Assembly (NCBI RefSeq): GCF_900188485.1 | Contig: NZ_FZPH01000010.1 | Location: 1-64,000, forward strand | Length of the DNA: 64,000 nucleotides | Direction of reading: 5' to 3' | Source of the DNA: Asanoa hainanensis | GTDB lineage: Bacteria; Actinomycetota; Actinomycetes; Mycobacteriales; Micromonosporaceae | Shown here: one piece after another, positions 55,733-64,000 of the stretch | Layout: every line of letters starts with the position of its first letter | Position numbering within the stretch: position 1 is the stretch's first letter | Position numbers and translations under genes: made by a program | Notes under the pieces: model-generated | Told to the model about the DNA's origin: nothing | What the model saw: only the letters and a program-made list of their open reading frames with translations | The model's database searches: none

Positions 55733-56631
55733 TGGTCGCCGTGGCGGCGCCGGCCCCGAACCGGGTCCGGGCCTTCATGCGGCTGGTGATGATCGAGCAC
55801 TCGATCTTCGCTCTGCCGTTCGCCTACGTCGCCGCCCTGGCCGCCATGCGGCTCGATGGCGGCAGCGTGCAGTGGGACACCCTGGCGCTGATCACGATCG
55901 CGATGGTCGGCGCCCGTACGGTGGCGATGGCCGCGAACCGGATCATCGACCGGCGGATCGACGCACAGAACCCGCGCACCGCCAAACGCGAGCTGATCAC
56001 CGGTGAGGTGTCGCTGCGTACCGCCTGGATCGGGCTGTTGCTGTCGCTGGCCGTCTTCGAGGCCGCGGCCGCCGCGCTCAACCCGCTCTGCCTGGTCCTC
56101 TCGCCGATCGCGCTGTTCCTGCTGGTCATCTACTCGTACGCGAAGCGCTTCACCAACTACCCGCAGTTCTTCCTGGCCGCGGCGCAGGCGGTGGCCCCGG
56201 TCGGAGCCTGGATCGCCGTCACGGGGCAGTGGTCGTGGCCGGCGTTCGTGCTCGGCGTCGCGGTGGGCACCTGGATCGGCGGCTTCGACTGCATCTACGC
56301 GGTGCAGGACCTGGAGGCCGACCGCCGCATCGGCATCGGCTCGGTCCCGGTCAAGCACGGGGTCCGCGGTGCGCTGATCATCTCCGCGGTGACCCACGTG
56401 GTCACAGTCGGCTTCTACATCTGGTTCGGCGTGCTGGCCGACCTGGGCTGGCTGTGGGGAGCGGGCGTCGCGATCACGGCGGTCGTCCTGGTCTACGAGC
56501 ACGCCATCGTGAAGCCCACGGACCTGTCCCGAGTGAACAGGGCCTTCTTCACCGCCAACGGCGTGATCGGCATCGTCCTGTTCGCCTTCGCCCTGCTGGA
56601 CCTGGTCACCCTCCAGGGCCTGACCGCCTAG
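55732..56631 (+). CDS. mqnP: menaquinone biosynthesis prenyltransferase MqnP (UbiA family)
   Basis: The 299-residue membrane protein has about eight helices and the two UbiA aspartate motifs, NRIIDRRIDAQNPRTAKREL (first) and DCIYAVQDLEADRRIGIGSV (second). It attaches the polyprenyl chain to the aromatic head group at the membrane. The ATG overlaps the UbiD stop (TGATG). Its stop shares a CTAG with the stop of the convergent terpene synthase. Confidence 0.93.
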   Translation: MVAVAAPAPNRVRAFMRLVMIEHSIFALPFAYVAALAAMRLDGGSVQWDTLALITIAMVGARTVAMAANRIIDRRIDAQNPRTAKRELITGEVSLRTAWIGLLLSLAVFEAAAAALNPLCLVLSPIALFLLVIYSYAKRFTNYPQFFLAAAQAVAPVGAWIAVTGQWSWPAFVLGVAVGTWIGGFDCIYAVQDLEADRRIGIGSVPVKHGVRGALIISAVTHVVTVGFYIWFGVLADLGWLWGAGVAITAVVLVYEHAIVKPTDLSRVNRAFFTANGVIGIVLFAFALLDLVTLQGLTA

Positions 56632-57602
56632 TTCTGGGTGCCCACCCACTCTTCGACCACCGCGGGCATCGGGTAGCGAGGGGACTCCAGCGACCAGTCG
56701 ATCGTGCCGCGGACCGAGTCCGCCACGCCCTCGACGTAGCGGCGGACCGCGGCGTCGATGCGGGCGCCGAAGGCCGGCACGGCCGCGCGCAGTTCGACGA
56801 AGCGGGTCATCCGGTCCTGCCAGCGGCCGATCACCTCGCGGATCGCGGCGTCGCGGGCCAGGCCTCGCTCCCGCGCCGTGGCCAGCACCAGGTTGTGCCC
56901 CGCCGCGGTGTCCTCGTCGCGTTCCAGCGAGAGCAGGTCGTTGAACCAGGAGAGCAGGTCGTTGCCCGCCGCGCTGATCTCGCGGAGCACCGGGTGGTGG
57001 TAGACCGCCTCCGGGATGCGCAGGCGGCCCGCGCCGGCGAACTCGATCAGGGCGTACGAGACGTAGGCCGCCGAGGTGGCCCGGCGGAGCTGGATGTATT
57101 CCACGATGCCGGGGCGGCGGCCGACCCACTTGTTGCTGGCCTCGACCAGGATGCCGTCCAGGTGGTGGCGCAGCGCGTCGTTGATGCGGTCGACCGACAT
57201 CTCGGACAGGTCGCCGGTGATCGCCCGCCACGAGTCCAGCAGCATCGTCCGCATCGGGGCGCTCAGGCCGGGCGCCGGGTGCCGGCCGTCGCTGTCGATC
57301 GTGGCGAAGACGCCGTCGACGGTGGCCCGGACGCTGTGCAACGGCGGGGTGGCGTTGCCGTCGACGGTGTCGTCGAGCAGGAAGAACCAGGTGAACAGCG
57401 CCGTCACCAGGCGCAGGTCGGCCTCGGTGGCGTCCGGGTAGAGGCGCCCGGCGTAGCGGGCGAAACCGCTGCGCCGCAGCCGCTCGGCGGTCTCGGTCGC
57501 CACGCCTCGCTCCAGGAGCCAGCCGGTCAACCAGTTCTGCGCGTCGTCGGCGTGCGGAGAGATCCGCGGCGGGATGGGGCAGAACAGACCGGGCGTCACC
57601 AT
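56628..57602 (-). CDS. class I terpene synthase
   Basis: The 324-residue protein has the metal-binding acidic motif in FTWFFLLDDTVDGNATPP (DDTVD) and an NSE-like motif in GNDLLSWFNDLLSLERDEDT, where NDLLSLERD has Asp in place of the usual final Glu. The C-terminal part has no RY pair (SPRYP is nearest). Size and helical nature match bacterial sesqui- or diterpene cyclases. It is inserted, in opposite orientation, between mqnP and ubiX; no P450 or prenyl-diphosphate synthase is adjacent. Product cannot be predicted from sequence. Confidence 0.88.
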   Translation of the reverse strand: MVTPGLFCPIPPRISPHADDAQNWLTGWLLERGVATETAERLRRSGFARYAGRLYPDATEADLRLVTALFTWFFLLDDTVDGNATPPLHSVRATVDGVFATIDSDGRHPAPGLSAPMRTMLLDSWRAITGDLSEMSVDRINDALRHHLDGILVEASNKWVGRRPGIVEYIQLRRATSAAYVSYALIEFAGAGRLRIPEAVYHHPVLREISAAGNDLLSWFNDLLSLERDEDTAAGHNLVLATARERGLARDAAIREVIGRWQDRMTRFVELRAAVPAFGARIDAAVRRYVEGVADSVRGTIDWSLESPRYPMPAVVEEWVGTQN

Positions 57603-57663
57603 GGGCAGCGGCCTCCCGAGTGCGGGCCGGGTGGGGCCAAGCCCGGCTCATAGGCTTGACCGT

Positions 57664-58323
57664 ATGCGAACGCCGTGGGTGGTAGGGGTCTCGGGAGCAT
57701 CTGGTACGCCATATGCGGCTTCGGTGCTGCGGGGGTTGCTGGATGCCGGGGAGCCGGTCGATCTCGTGGTGTCCCGGGCCGCGCGGCTGACGATCCTGGA
57801 CGAGACCGGGTCGCCGTTGCGTGACGGGCACTGGAAGGACGACCTGGCCCGCTGGCTGGGCCGCGACCTGGCCGGCGCCGACCTGCTGTTCTGGCCGGCC
57901 GGCGACCTCGCGGCCGGCCCGAGCAGCGGCTCGTACCCGGCGCGCGGGATGGTGGTCGTGCCGGCGAGCACGGCGGCCTGCGCCGGCATCGCCCTGGGCC
58001 TGTCGAAGGACCTGCTCCAGCGGGCGGCCGAGGTCAATCTGAAGGAGCGGCGCCCGACGGTGCTGGTGCCCCGGGAGACCCCCGTGACCCGCAGTCACCT
58101 GCTGCACCTGCTGGAACTCGACGCCGCCGGCGCGGTCGTCCTGCCGGCGAGCCCGGGCTTCTACGGTGCGGGTGCCACGGCGACGGCGGCCCAGTTGGTC
58201 GACTTCGTGGCTGGCAAGATCCTCGACGCGATCGGCGTCTCACACGATCTCTCGCCGCGCTGGACCGGAGTGATCGGCGGTACGTCCGGGGGCCCGCCCA
58301 GCGGGCCCCACACAGACGATTGA
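57664..58323 (+). CDS. ubiX: UbiX-family flavin prenyltransferase
   Basis: The 219-residue protein has the UbiX features PWVVGVSGASGTPYAASVLR, MVVVPASTAACAGIALGLSK, NLKERRPTVLVPRETPVTRS and SPGFYGAGATATAAQLVDFV. It makes prenylated FMN for the UbiD enzyme at 54275. ATG 57664 lies 62 bases from the divergent terpene synthase start. The C-terminal tail is Pro/Gly-rich. Confidence 0.93.
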   Translation: MRTPWVVGVSGASGTPYAASVLRGLLDAGEPVDLVVSRAARLTILDETGSPLRDGHWKDDLARWLGRDLAGADLLFWPAGDLAAGPSSGSYPARGMVVVPASTAACAGIALGLSKDLLQRAAEVNLKERRPTVLVPRETPVTRSHLLHLLELDAAGAVVLPASPGFYGAGATATAAQLVDFVAGKILDAIGVSHDLSPRWTGVIGGTSGGPPSGPHTDD

Positions 58324-58326
58324 GAG

Positions 58327-58596
58327 CTAGTGCAGGCCTGCGTTGGTCGGGCCGTGGTTGCCGCTCTGGGCCGGCCCTGAGTTCGGCGAACGGTTCGCGC
58401 CGTCGTCGAGGTCGTCGAGCACGCCTTCGCCCTCGAGCAGGGCACGTACCTCGGACTCCCGGAAGCGCCGGTGTCCACCTGGTGTCCGGATGCTCCCAAT
58501 TCGGCCCGCCGCAGCCCAGCGCGTCACGGTCTTTGGGTCGACCCGGAAGAGTGCGGCCACCTCGCCCGGCGTCAGCAGACGGTCTCCAGTGTCCAC
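58327..58596 (-). CDS. bldC: BldC-family MerR-like DNA-binding protein
   Basis: The 89-residue protein is one winged helix-turn-helix: LLTPGEVAALFRVDPKTVTR, WAAAGRIGSIRTPGGHRRFR, ESEVRALL. It is nearly the BldC consensus, the developmental regulator of Streptomyces. It has an acidic, Asn/Gly-rich tail longer than the 68-residue S. coelicolor protein. GTG start at 58596. It ends three bases from the convergent ubiX stop. Confidence 0.92.
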   Translation of the reverse strand: MDTGDRLLTPGEVAALFRVDPKTVTRWAAAGRIGSIRTPGGHRRFRESEVRALLEGEGVLDDLDDGANRSPNSGPAQSGNHGPTNAGLH

Positions 58597-58843
58597 GGTC
58601 CCCTCCTCGCGTCAGCGAAAGCCTCTCGAACTGGTCTCAGATGTGCGCCCCGGCAGTGCGCGAGAGGCTTTCATAGGGACGTACGGCCATTAGAGCACCG
58701 TGAGAGTGCACTGTCCTGGAATCGGGGAAAACGCACTGTGTGGGCAGATCCCCCGTAAAATTGCGAGCCGTACTCTCCTTTGCCCATGTTTCACGCGGAC
58801 CGGCGAATCGTCCACTCCCGGCCCCGGTTAGGGTCTACAGGAC

Positions 58844-59302
58844 GTGGATGCCATCGACCTGCGACTCGTGGAGTTGTTGCGTACCAACGCCCGGCTGTCC
58901 TTCGCCGAGCTCGCCAGACAGGTCGGCCTGTCCGCGCCGGCGGTGCACGAGCGGGTCGGAAAGCTCGAATCGTCCGGTGTGGTCCGTGGCTACCGGGCCG
59001 ACGTCGACCCCGAGGCGATCGGCCTCGGCGTGACCGCGCTGATCAGCGTCGTCGAGGAGTCGACCACCGACGCCGACGACCTCCAGGAGCTCCTGCGGGA
59101 GCTGCCCGAGATCGAGACCTGCTACTTCATGGCCGGCGTCGAGTCGTTCCTGCTGACCGTGCGGGTCGGCACGATCGCCGAGCTCGAGCGGCTCATCGTG
59201 CGGCTGAACCGGACACCCGGGGTGGCTTCGACGCGTACCGCGATCGCGCTCTCGGCCAAGTGGGAGAACCGCCCGCGTCCGTTGTCGCCGCCGGCGGAAT
59301 AG
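58844..59302 (+). CDS. Lrp/AsnC-family transcriptional regulator
   Basis: The 152-residue protein has the N-terminal helix-turn-helix (DAIDLRLVELLRTNARLSFA, LARQVGLSAPAVHERVGKLE) and the RAM ligand-binding domain (VTALISVVEESTTDADDLQE, IETCYFMAGVESFLLTVRVG, RTAIALSAKWENRP). It starts with GTG and lies nine bases before the cysteine-degrading PLP enzyme gene. It is probably the amino-acid-responsive activator of that gene, as is common for Lrp-type pairs. Confidence 0.92.
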   Translation: MDAIDLRLVELLRTNARLSFAELARQVGLSAPAVHERVGKLESSGVVRGYRADVDPEAIGLGVTALISVVEESTTDADDLQELLRELPEIETCYFMAGVESFLLTVRVGTIAELERLIVRLNRTPGVASTRTAIALSAKWENRPRPLSPPAE

Positions 59303-59311
59303 CCTGCATCC

Positions 59312-60403
59312 ATGGAACAGCTCGACCGATGTGACGACGCTGATCGGGCGTGGGTGACCGAAGCGGTCGCCGCGGTCGAAGCCGACGCGAACCGCTCCGC
59401 GGACACCCACCTGCTGCCATTCCCGCTGCCTCGGGAGTGGGGGGTCGACCTCTACCTGAAGGACGAGTCGGTGCACCCGACCGGCTCGCTCAAGCACCGG
59501 CTGGCCCGTTCGCTGTTCCTCTACGGGCTCTGCAACGGCTGGATCGGCCCGCGCACCACGGTCGTCGAGGCGTCGTCCGGGTCGACGGCGGTCTCCGAGG
59601 CGTACTTCGCCCGGATGCTCGACCTGCCGTTCATCGCGGTGATGCCGGCGTCGACCTCGGCCGAGAAGATCGCGTTGATCGAGTTCCAGGGCGGCAAGTG
59701 CCATCTGGTCGACGACCCGTCCGCCGTGGTCGACACCGCCCGCCGGCTCGCCGCCGACCTGCACGGCCACTTCATGGACCAGTTCACCTACGCCGAACGG
59801 GCCACCGACTGGCGCGGCAACAACAACATCGCCGAGTCGATCTTCAACCAGATGTCCCGTGAGCGGCACCCGCTGCCGACCTGGGTGGTGGTCGGCGCGG
59901 GCACCGGCGGCACCAGCGCGACGATCGGCCGGTACGTCCGGTATCAGCGCTATCCCACCAAGATCTGTGTGGTCGACCCGGAGAACTCGGCCTTCTACCC
60001 CGCGTACGCCACCGGCGACTGGTCGGTCAGCACCGGTCGTGGGTCGCGGATCGAGGGCATCGGCCGCCCGGTGGTCGAGGCCTCGTTCCAGCCGCAGGTC
60101 GTCGACCGGATGTTCGAGGTGCCGGACGCGGCGTCACTGGCCGCGATGCGGGCGGCCTCCGCGGTGCTCGGCCGCCGCGTCGGAGGCTCCACGGGTACGA
60201 ACCTGTGGGGCGCTTTCGCCCTGATCGCGGAGATGCGCGCGGCGGGCGTACGCGGCTCGGTGGTGACCCTGCTCTGCGACGGCGGCGAACGCTACGCCGA
60301 CACCTACTACGCCGACGAGTGGGTGGCCGCCGCGGGCCTGCATCTGGCGCCCCACCTGCGAGTGCTGGAAAGCTTCCTGGCCACGGGGCAGTGGCGCGGC
60401 TAG
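59312..60403 (+). CDS. PLP-dependent cysteine synthase-fold enzyme, Cds1-like cysteine desulfhydrase
   Basis: The 363-residue protein is a fold-type II PLP enzyme. Lys lies in [20 protein letters not shown], the substrate loop in [20 protein letters not shown], and the phosphate loop in [19 protein letters not shown]. Overall it resembles mycobacterial Cds1 (Rv3684), which degrades cysteine to pyruvate, sulfide and ammonia, more than biosynthetic CysK. It follows the Lrp gene in an operon. Its stop overlaps the convergent DUF1089 gene by four bases (CTAG). Confidence 0.87.
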   Translation: MEQLDRCDDADRAWVTEAVAAVEADANRSADTHLLPFPLPREWGVDLYLKDESVHPTGSLKHRLARSLFLYGLCNGWIGPRTTVVEASSGSTAVSEAYFARMLDLPFIAVMPASTSAEKIALIEFQGGKCHLVDDPSAVVDTARRLAADLHGHFMDQFTYAERATDWRGNNNIAESIFNQMSRERHPLPTWVVVGAGTGGTSATIGRYVRYQRYPTKICVVDPENSAFYPAYATGDWSVSTGRGSRIEGIGRPVVEASFQPQVVDRMFEVPDAASLAAMRAASAVLGRRVGGSTGTNLWGAFALIAEMRAAGVRGSVVTLLCDGGERYADTYYADEWVAAAGLHLAPHLRVLESFLATGQWRG

Positions 60404-61020
60404 CCCCGTTTGGCCAGCCCCGGGTAGTCGACCACGAAGCCGGCGTCGTCGACGGTCATGTCGGCCCGGAAGGTGTCGCTCTCGTAGCGGATCTTGTTGC
60501 CGCCCAGTGGGGTGTACGTGTGCTCGCTGGCGATGATCTCCAGGCTGGGCAGCAGCAACCAGGCCGTCGTCACGGTGTAGGGCCGGTCGGGCGCGGCGTT
60601 GAGCAACCCGAGGCGGCGGATCACCAGCGTGTTGGTCAGCGGTGAGCCACCCAGGTCGACGTCGAGCGCCCGCTCCAGCCGCGACGCGTCCTCGATGCCG
60701 GGGAGGCCGACGCGGCGTTGCCCGGCGGCGACCAGCGCCGCGTCGAGATCACCCTGCTCGCCGGTGGTGGCCCGCCACCGGCCGGTGGCCCGCTGCAACC
60801 GGATCGTGCGGGTCCAGCCGGCGCCCTCGACGCTGACGTCCAGCCGGGCCGTCTGCCAGTTCTCGTCGACGATCAGCTCGTAGCGGGCCAGGTAGGGGAT
60901 GGGGTCGACCGCCTGCTGAGTGCCCCGGGCGACGAGCCCGCGCCGGTCGTCGAAGACGACGGTCTCGGCGCCGGGCACGTCGGTGCGGGTCCACAACAGA
61001 ACCTTCGGCAACGTGGCCAT
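60400..61020 (-). CDS. putative glycolipid-binding domain protein (DUF1089)
   Basis: The 206-residue protein starts [20 protein letters not shown] and shows the beta-rich pattern of the Glycolipid_bind family: [82 protein letters not shown]. Cytoplasmic; the ligand is uncertain despite the family name. It is followed at 61049 by the helicase gene reading into it from upstream on the same strand. Confidence 0.82.
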   Translation of the reverse strand: MATLPKVLLWTRTDVPGAETVVFDDRRGLVARGTQQAVDPIPYLARYELIVDENWQTARLDVSVEGAGWTRTIRLQRATGRWRATTGEQGDLDAALVAAGQRRVGLPGIEDASRLERALDVDLGGSPLTNTLVIRRLGLLNAAPDRPYTVTTAWLLLPSLEIIASEHTYTPLGGNKIRYESDTFRADMTVDDAGFVVDYPGLAKRG

Positions 61021-61048
61021 GCGATCACGTTACCGAAGGTCTGCCGAT

Positions 61049-62425
61049 CTAGTGGGTACGGCGCGGGCCGCTGCGGGGACCGCTCCGCGGGCCGCGGGGC
61101 CCGCCGTGGCGGTGCTCGCCGCCGTGCCGGTCGCCGTTCGGGCGCGGACGGCGCGGCTGCTCGAGGTCCGGCTTCACCGGGACGCCGCTGGGCTCGCGCG
61201 CGCCGGTCAGCTCGGTCAGCGCGGCGTCACCGGCGCGGACCCGAGTCTCCGCCGGCTCGACGCCCGCCTTGCCGAGCATCGCCAGCGTGCTGCGGCGCTG
61301 CTTGGGCAGCACCAGCGTGGCCACCGAGCCGGACTCGCCGGCCCGGGCGGTGCGCCCGGCCCGGTGCAGGTAGTCCTTGGCGTCCCGCGGCGGGTCGATG
61401 TGGACGACCAGCGTGACCCCGTCGACGTGGATGCCGCGCGCGGCGACGTCGGTGGCCACCAGCACGGTGGTCCGACCTTCCTTGAACTCGGCGAGGGTAC
61501 GGGTGCGCGCGCGCTGGGTCTTGCCGCCGTGCAGGCCGCCGGCCCGGACGCCCACCGCCGCGAGCTGCTCGACCAGCCGGTCGACGCCCATCTGGGTGCG
61601 GGCGAACATCATCGTGCGGCCCTCGCGGGCGGCGATCGACGCGGCGACCTGGAACTTGTCGTGTGGCGGGATCAGCAGCAGGTGGTGGTCCATCGTCGTG
61701 ACGCTGGCGGACGCCGGCTCCGTGGAGTGCGTGACCGGGTCGGTCATGAACCGCTTGACCAGCGAGTCGACGTCGTTGTCCAGGGTCGCCGAGAACAGCA
61801 GCCGCTGGCTGCCGGCCGGCGTCTTCGCGAGGAGCTCGGTGACCTCGGGCAGGAAGCCCAGGTCGGCCATCTGGTCGGCCTCGTCGAGGACGGTGACCTC
61901 GATGTCGTCGAGCGAGCAGATGCCGCGGTTGATCAGGTCGCCGAGGCGGCCCGGGGTCGCGACGATGACCTCGACGCCGCGCTGGAGCGCGTCGATCTGC
62001 CGGTCGTAGGGCACGCCGCCGACGGCGGTCTTCAGGAAGACGCCGAGCGACTTGCCCAGCGGCAGCAGCGCGTCGTTGACCTGCATGGCCAGCTCGCGGG
62101 TGGGCACCAGGACCAGGGCGCGCGGGTGCTTGGGCCGGGCCCGCTCGCCGCGGGCGACCCGGGCGAGCACCGGCAGGCCGAAGGCGAGCGTCTTGCCGGA
62201 GCCGGTCTGGCCGCGGCCGAGCACGTCCTTGCCGGCCAGCGCGTCCGGGACGGTGGCCTTCTGGATCTCGAACGGGGTGACGATGCCTTCGCGGGCCAGG
62301 GCCCGGACCAACTTCTGCGGCAGGCCGAGCGAGTCGAAGCTGTCGCGGGCCTCTTCGGTGCCCTCGGTCACGGCAGACGGGTCAAAGATGGACGGAAACG
62401 TGCTGGGGTCAGCAAACGCGGTCAA
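61049..62425 (-). CDS. DEAD-box ATP-dependent RNA helicase
   Basis: The 458-residue protein shows the motifs in order: FDSLGLPQKLVRALAREG with TPFEIQKATVP (Q motif), GRGQTGSGKTLAFGLP, VPTRELAMQV, VATPGRL, TVLDEADQMAD, LLFSATL, MMFARTQMGVDRL, VATDVAARGIH and YLHRAGRTARAGES. A basic, Arg/Gly/His-rich tail of about 50 residues follows and should bind RNA. The start is TTG 62425 behind GAGAGG, which fits the MTAFADPSTF N-terminus. General RNA remodelling or cold-shock role. Confidence 0.93.
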   Translation of the reverse strand: MTAFADPSTFPSIFDPSAVTEGTEEARDSFDSLGLPQKLVRALAREGIVTPFEIQKATVPDALAGKDVLGRGQTGSGKTLAFGLPVLARVARGERARPKHPRALVLVPTRELAMQVNDALLPLGKSLGVFLKTAVGGVPYDRQIDALQRGVEVIVATPGRLGDLINRGICSLDDIEVTVLDEADQMADLGFLPEVTELLAKTPAGSQRLLFSATLDNDVDSLVKRFMTDPVTHSTEPASASVTTMDHHLLLIPPHDKFQVAASIAAREGRTMMFARTQMGVDRLVEQLAAVGVRAGGLHGGKTQRARTRTLAEFKEGRTTVLVATDVAARGIHVDGVTLVVHIDPPRDAKDYLHRAGRTARAGESGSVATLVLPKQRRSTLAMLGKAGVEPAETRVRAGDAALTELTGAREPSGVPVKPDLEQPRRPRPNGDRHGGEHRHGGPRGPRSGPRSGPRRTH

Positions 62426-62612
62426 GTGGGGCCTCTCGTGGGCGGGCCATCTCGCGCGTCAGTCAAAAACCAGGGGCCAGGGTGTGCCCGCTTCGCAAGA
62501 TCGCCCATGGGGCGCGGAAGCGCGCCGGTCGATGAACTTGACGAGTGTACGGTGCGTGGCCGCCTGACGTCACATCGAGGCGGCTACGGGTGTGCGGCAT
62601 CACGCGCGCGGG

Positions 62613-64000
62613 TTACCCGAGGAACCCCGTGATCGAGTTGCTGACGAACAGGACGACGAGCGCACCGATGCCGATCAGCACGCCGAGGCCGATGGCGAGG
62701 AACAGGCCCACCTTGGCGTAGCTGCGCTTGGCCGGGGCCGGCTCGGAGCGCCCCTGGGCCAGGATGTGGCCGGTCAACGAGCCGGAGTTGTCCATCGTCG
62801 CGGCGGGATAGGCGGTTGGGAAGGCCGTCGTCATCTCCGGCGGGTCGTCCGACTGGCCGTAGAGCCGGCCACCGGGCCGCTGCCCTTGGGCCCAGCGTTG
62901 GTAGTCGGCCGCCGCGGGCGAGGTGCCGGGCGCGGTCGGGTTGGTCGACTCCGGCCAGCTCGGCAACGCCGGGGCGGGCGTCGCGGTGGCCGGCACCGCC
63001 GAGACCGCGGGTGGCGGCGGGAACGGCGGTGCGGGCGTGGGGCCCGGCGGAGGCCCGGGCGGCGGCACCGGTGGCCCGGGTGGCGCGGGCGGCCTCGGTT
63101 CCGGCACGGGCGGCACCGGTGAAGGCGGCGGCTGCGGGATCGGAGACGGTGGCACCGGCGGCGGGCCGGGTGGCGTCGGGCCGGGACCGGGCGGCGGGCT
63201 CGGCGGCGGGCCGGGTGCCGGGAACGGCGACGGCGCCGGCTCCGGGCCGGGGAAGGGCGGCTGCGGGTGCAGCGGCGGCTCCGGCTGTGGCTCCGGAGGC
63301 GGGGCGGGCCGCCGCGGGGGCGCCGGGCGACCGGGCTCTGGCTCCGGCTTCGGCTCGTCCGGCTCGGGCTGGTCGGGTGTGGGCTCGTCAGGGGCAGGGC
63401 GGGCCGGCTCAGGCTCCGGGTCGGGTTCGTCGGGACCTGAGCTTGACGCGGAACCACCTCCCAGGTCCGCCTCGCCGGCCCGGTAGACCCGGGCGCTGCC
63501 GCTGCTGACGGACGGCACCCCGTAGGGCAGGTCCGCGGCGGAGGGCCGGCGGGCGCCCGGCACGATGACCCGCGCCTTGGCGACGCGGGCCGTGGATCCC
63601 TGTTCGGGCGCCTCTACCGGCACGACCGATGCGGGGGTACTGGCCGCCCAGCCGGACCGCTGTGCCGGGATGGCCGACGCGGCCGGTTCACCCTCGGCCG
63701 CGACCGGCTCGACCCCGGGCAGCGAATAACCCGGGGCGGCCGGCGCGGCGGTCGGGCCGGCGGCCGGCTCGGGTCGGACGTAACCGGGCGACTCCTGCTC
63801 GGCCTTGTTGAACGGCACCGCGAAGCCGGACCACGGTGACTCGTCGGCGACCGGCACCTTGGGCACCCGCCGGTCGAGCGGCGGCACAGGCCCCTTGGCC
63901 GCCACGGGTGTGATCGGCGCGGCCCGGCTGGGCAGCGGCGCCTCGGCGGGCGCCGGCGCCTCGGCCGGCGCGGCGCTCTCGCCGGCCTGGTAGGTGCCGG
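62613..64000 (-). CDS. proline-rich membrane-anchored protein, 5' end beyond window
   Basis: The frame is open to the right edge, so the start lies outside; a GTG at 63905 is inside an already Ala/Pro-rich coding stretch and is unlikely to be the start. About 462 residues are visible. They are low-complexity Ala/Pro/Glu sequence with a long poly-proline region of PPxP and PEP repeats, then WAQGQRPGGRLYGQSDDPPE, and one C-terminal helix (VGLFLAIGLGVLIGIGALVV) with a short tail NSITGFLG. This is a tail-anchored cytoplasmic protein by topology. Function is unknown; related proteins are kinase-associated or division-associated in actinobacteria, which I cannot test here. Confidence 0.75.
   Translation of the reverse strand, partial: GTYQAGESAAPAEAPAPAEAPLPSRAAPITPVAAKGPVPPLDRRVPKVPVADESPWSGFAVPFNKAEQESPGYVRPEPAAGPTAAPAAPGYSLPGVEPVAAEGEPAASAIPAQRSGWAASTPASVVPVEAPEQGSTARVAKARVIVPGARRPSAADLPYGVPSVSSGSARVYRAGEADLGGGSASSSGPDEPDPEPEPARPAPDEPTPDQPEPDEPKPEPEPGRPAPPRRPAPPPEPQPEPPLHPQPPFPGPEPAPSPFPAPGPPPSPPPGPGPTPPGPPPVPPSPIPQPPPSPVPPVPEPRPPAPPGPPVPPPGPPPGPTPAPPFPPPPAVSAVPATATPAPALPSWPESTNPTAPGTSPAAADYQRWAQGQRPGGRLYGQSDDPPEMTTAFPTAYPAATMDNSGSLTGHILAQGRSEPAPAKRSYAKVGLFLAIGLGVLIGIGALVVLFVSNSITGFLG

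Noticed and set aside
55645-58107. An 820-codon minus-strand frame over the mqnP and terpene synthase region
   Set aside because: Shadow frame with low-complexity Arg/Pro/Ala sequence; both real genes have complete motifs in other frames.

Overview
The window is high-GC DNA with frequent GTG starts and translational-coupling overlaps (ATGA, GTGA, TGATG). Its gene content points to a filamentous actinobacterium, most likely Micromonosporaceae: SARP/AfsR-type regulator, BldC, futalosine-type menaquinone genes, a hybrid kinase with a long HAMP array, SpoIIE/STAS proteins and secreted proteins with VLDTR repeats. Family and order are inferred from gene style, not from a search.

Layout. 1-5.5 kb: end of a DUF4097-like gene, a lipoprotein with a SecDF-P1-like domain, an ECF (SigE-family) sigma factor coupled to a membrane-anchored propeller protein, an MFS exporter, a trypsin-like protein that lacks its catalytic residues, and an LppX-type lipoprotein. 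5.6-18.5 kb: tRNA-Lys(TTT) followed by a decaying accessory zone. This zone holds a frameshifted tyrosine integrase whose 3' end carries an inverted copy of the tRNA 3' half, a frameshifted formyltransferase, an apparently intact two-gene operon of unknown function, and a divergent TOTE-type primase-helicase broken by one stop and one frameshift. Further genes are a broken membrane protein, a second tRNA-Lys 5' fragment, an IS5-type transposase remnant, a frameshifted M23 peptidase and several gene fragments. Almost every gene in this zone is damaged, whereas genes outside it are open.

18.8-35 kb: a secreted peptidoglycan-binding protein divergent from a large SARP/NB-ARC/TPR regulator, an unknown two-TM protein, a minimal GntR regulator coupled to a threonine dehydratase-like enzyme, oligopeptidase B, a GlcE-like flavoprotein, a ClpP-fold protein lacking its catalytic residues, a 14-TM drug exporter, a methyltransferase and a SpoIIE-type phosphatase. 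35-41 kb: a soluble hybrid histidine kinase with nine HAMP motifs, a response regulator and a STAS protein. With the SpoIIE phosphatase these look like one partner-switching signalling module.

41-64 kb: mostly conserved core genes: hemL, a histidine phosphatase, the cytochrome c maturation operon (tlpA/resA-like, ccdA, resB, ccsB), two tandem secreted beta-helix proteins, a second SigE-type sigma/propeller pair, menaquinone genes (UbiD family, mqnP, ubiX) flanking a convergent terpene synthase, bldC, an Lrp regulator with a cysteine-degrading PLP enzyme, a glycolipid-binding-domain protein, a DEAD-box helicase and a proline-rich membrane protein running off the right edge. The haem, cytochrome c and menaquinone genes together serve respiration.
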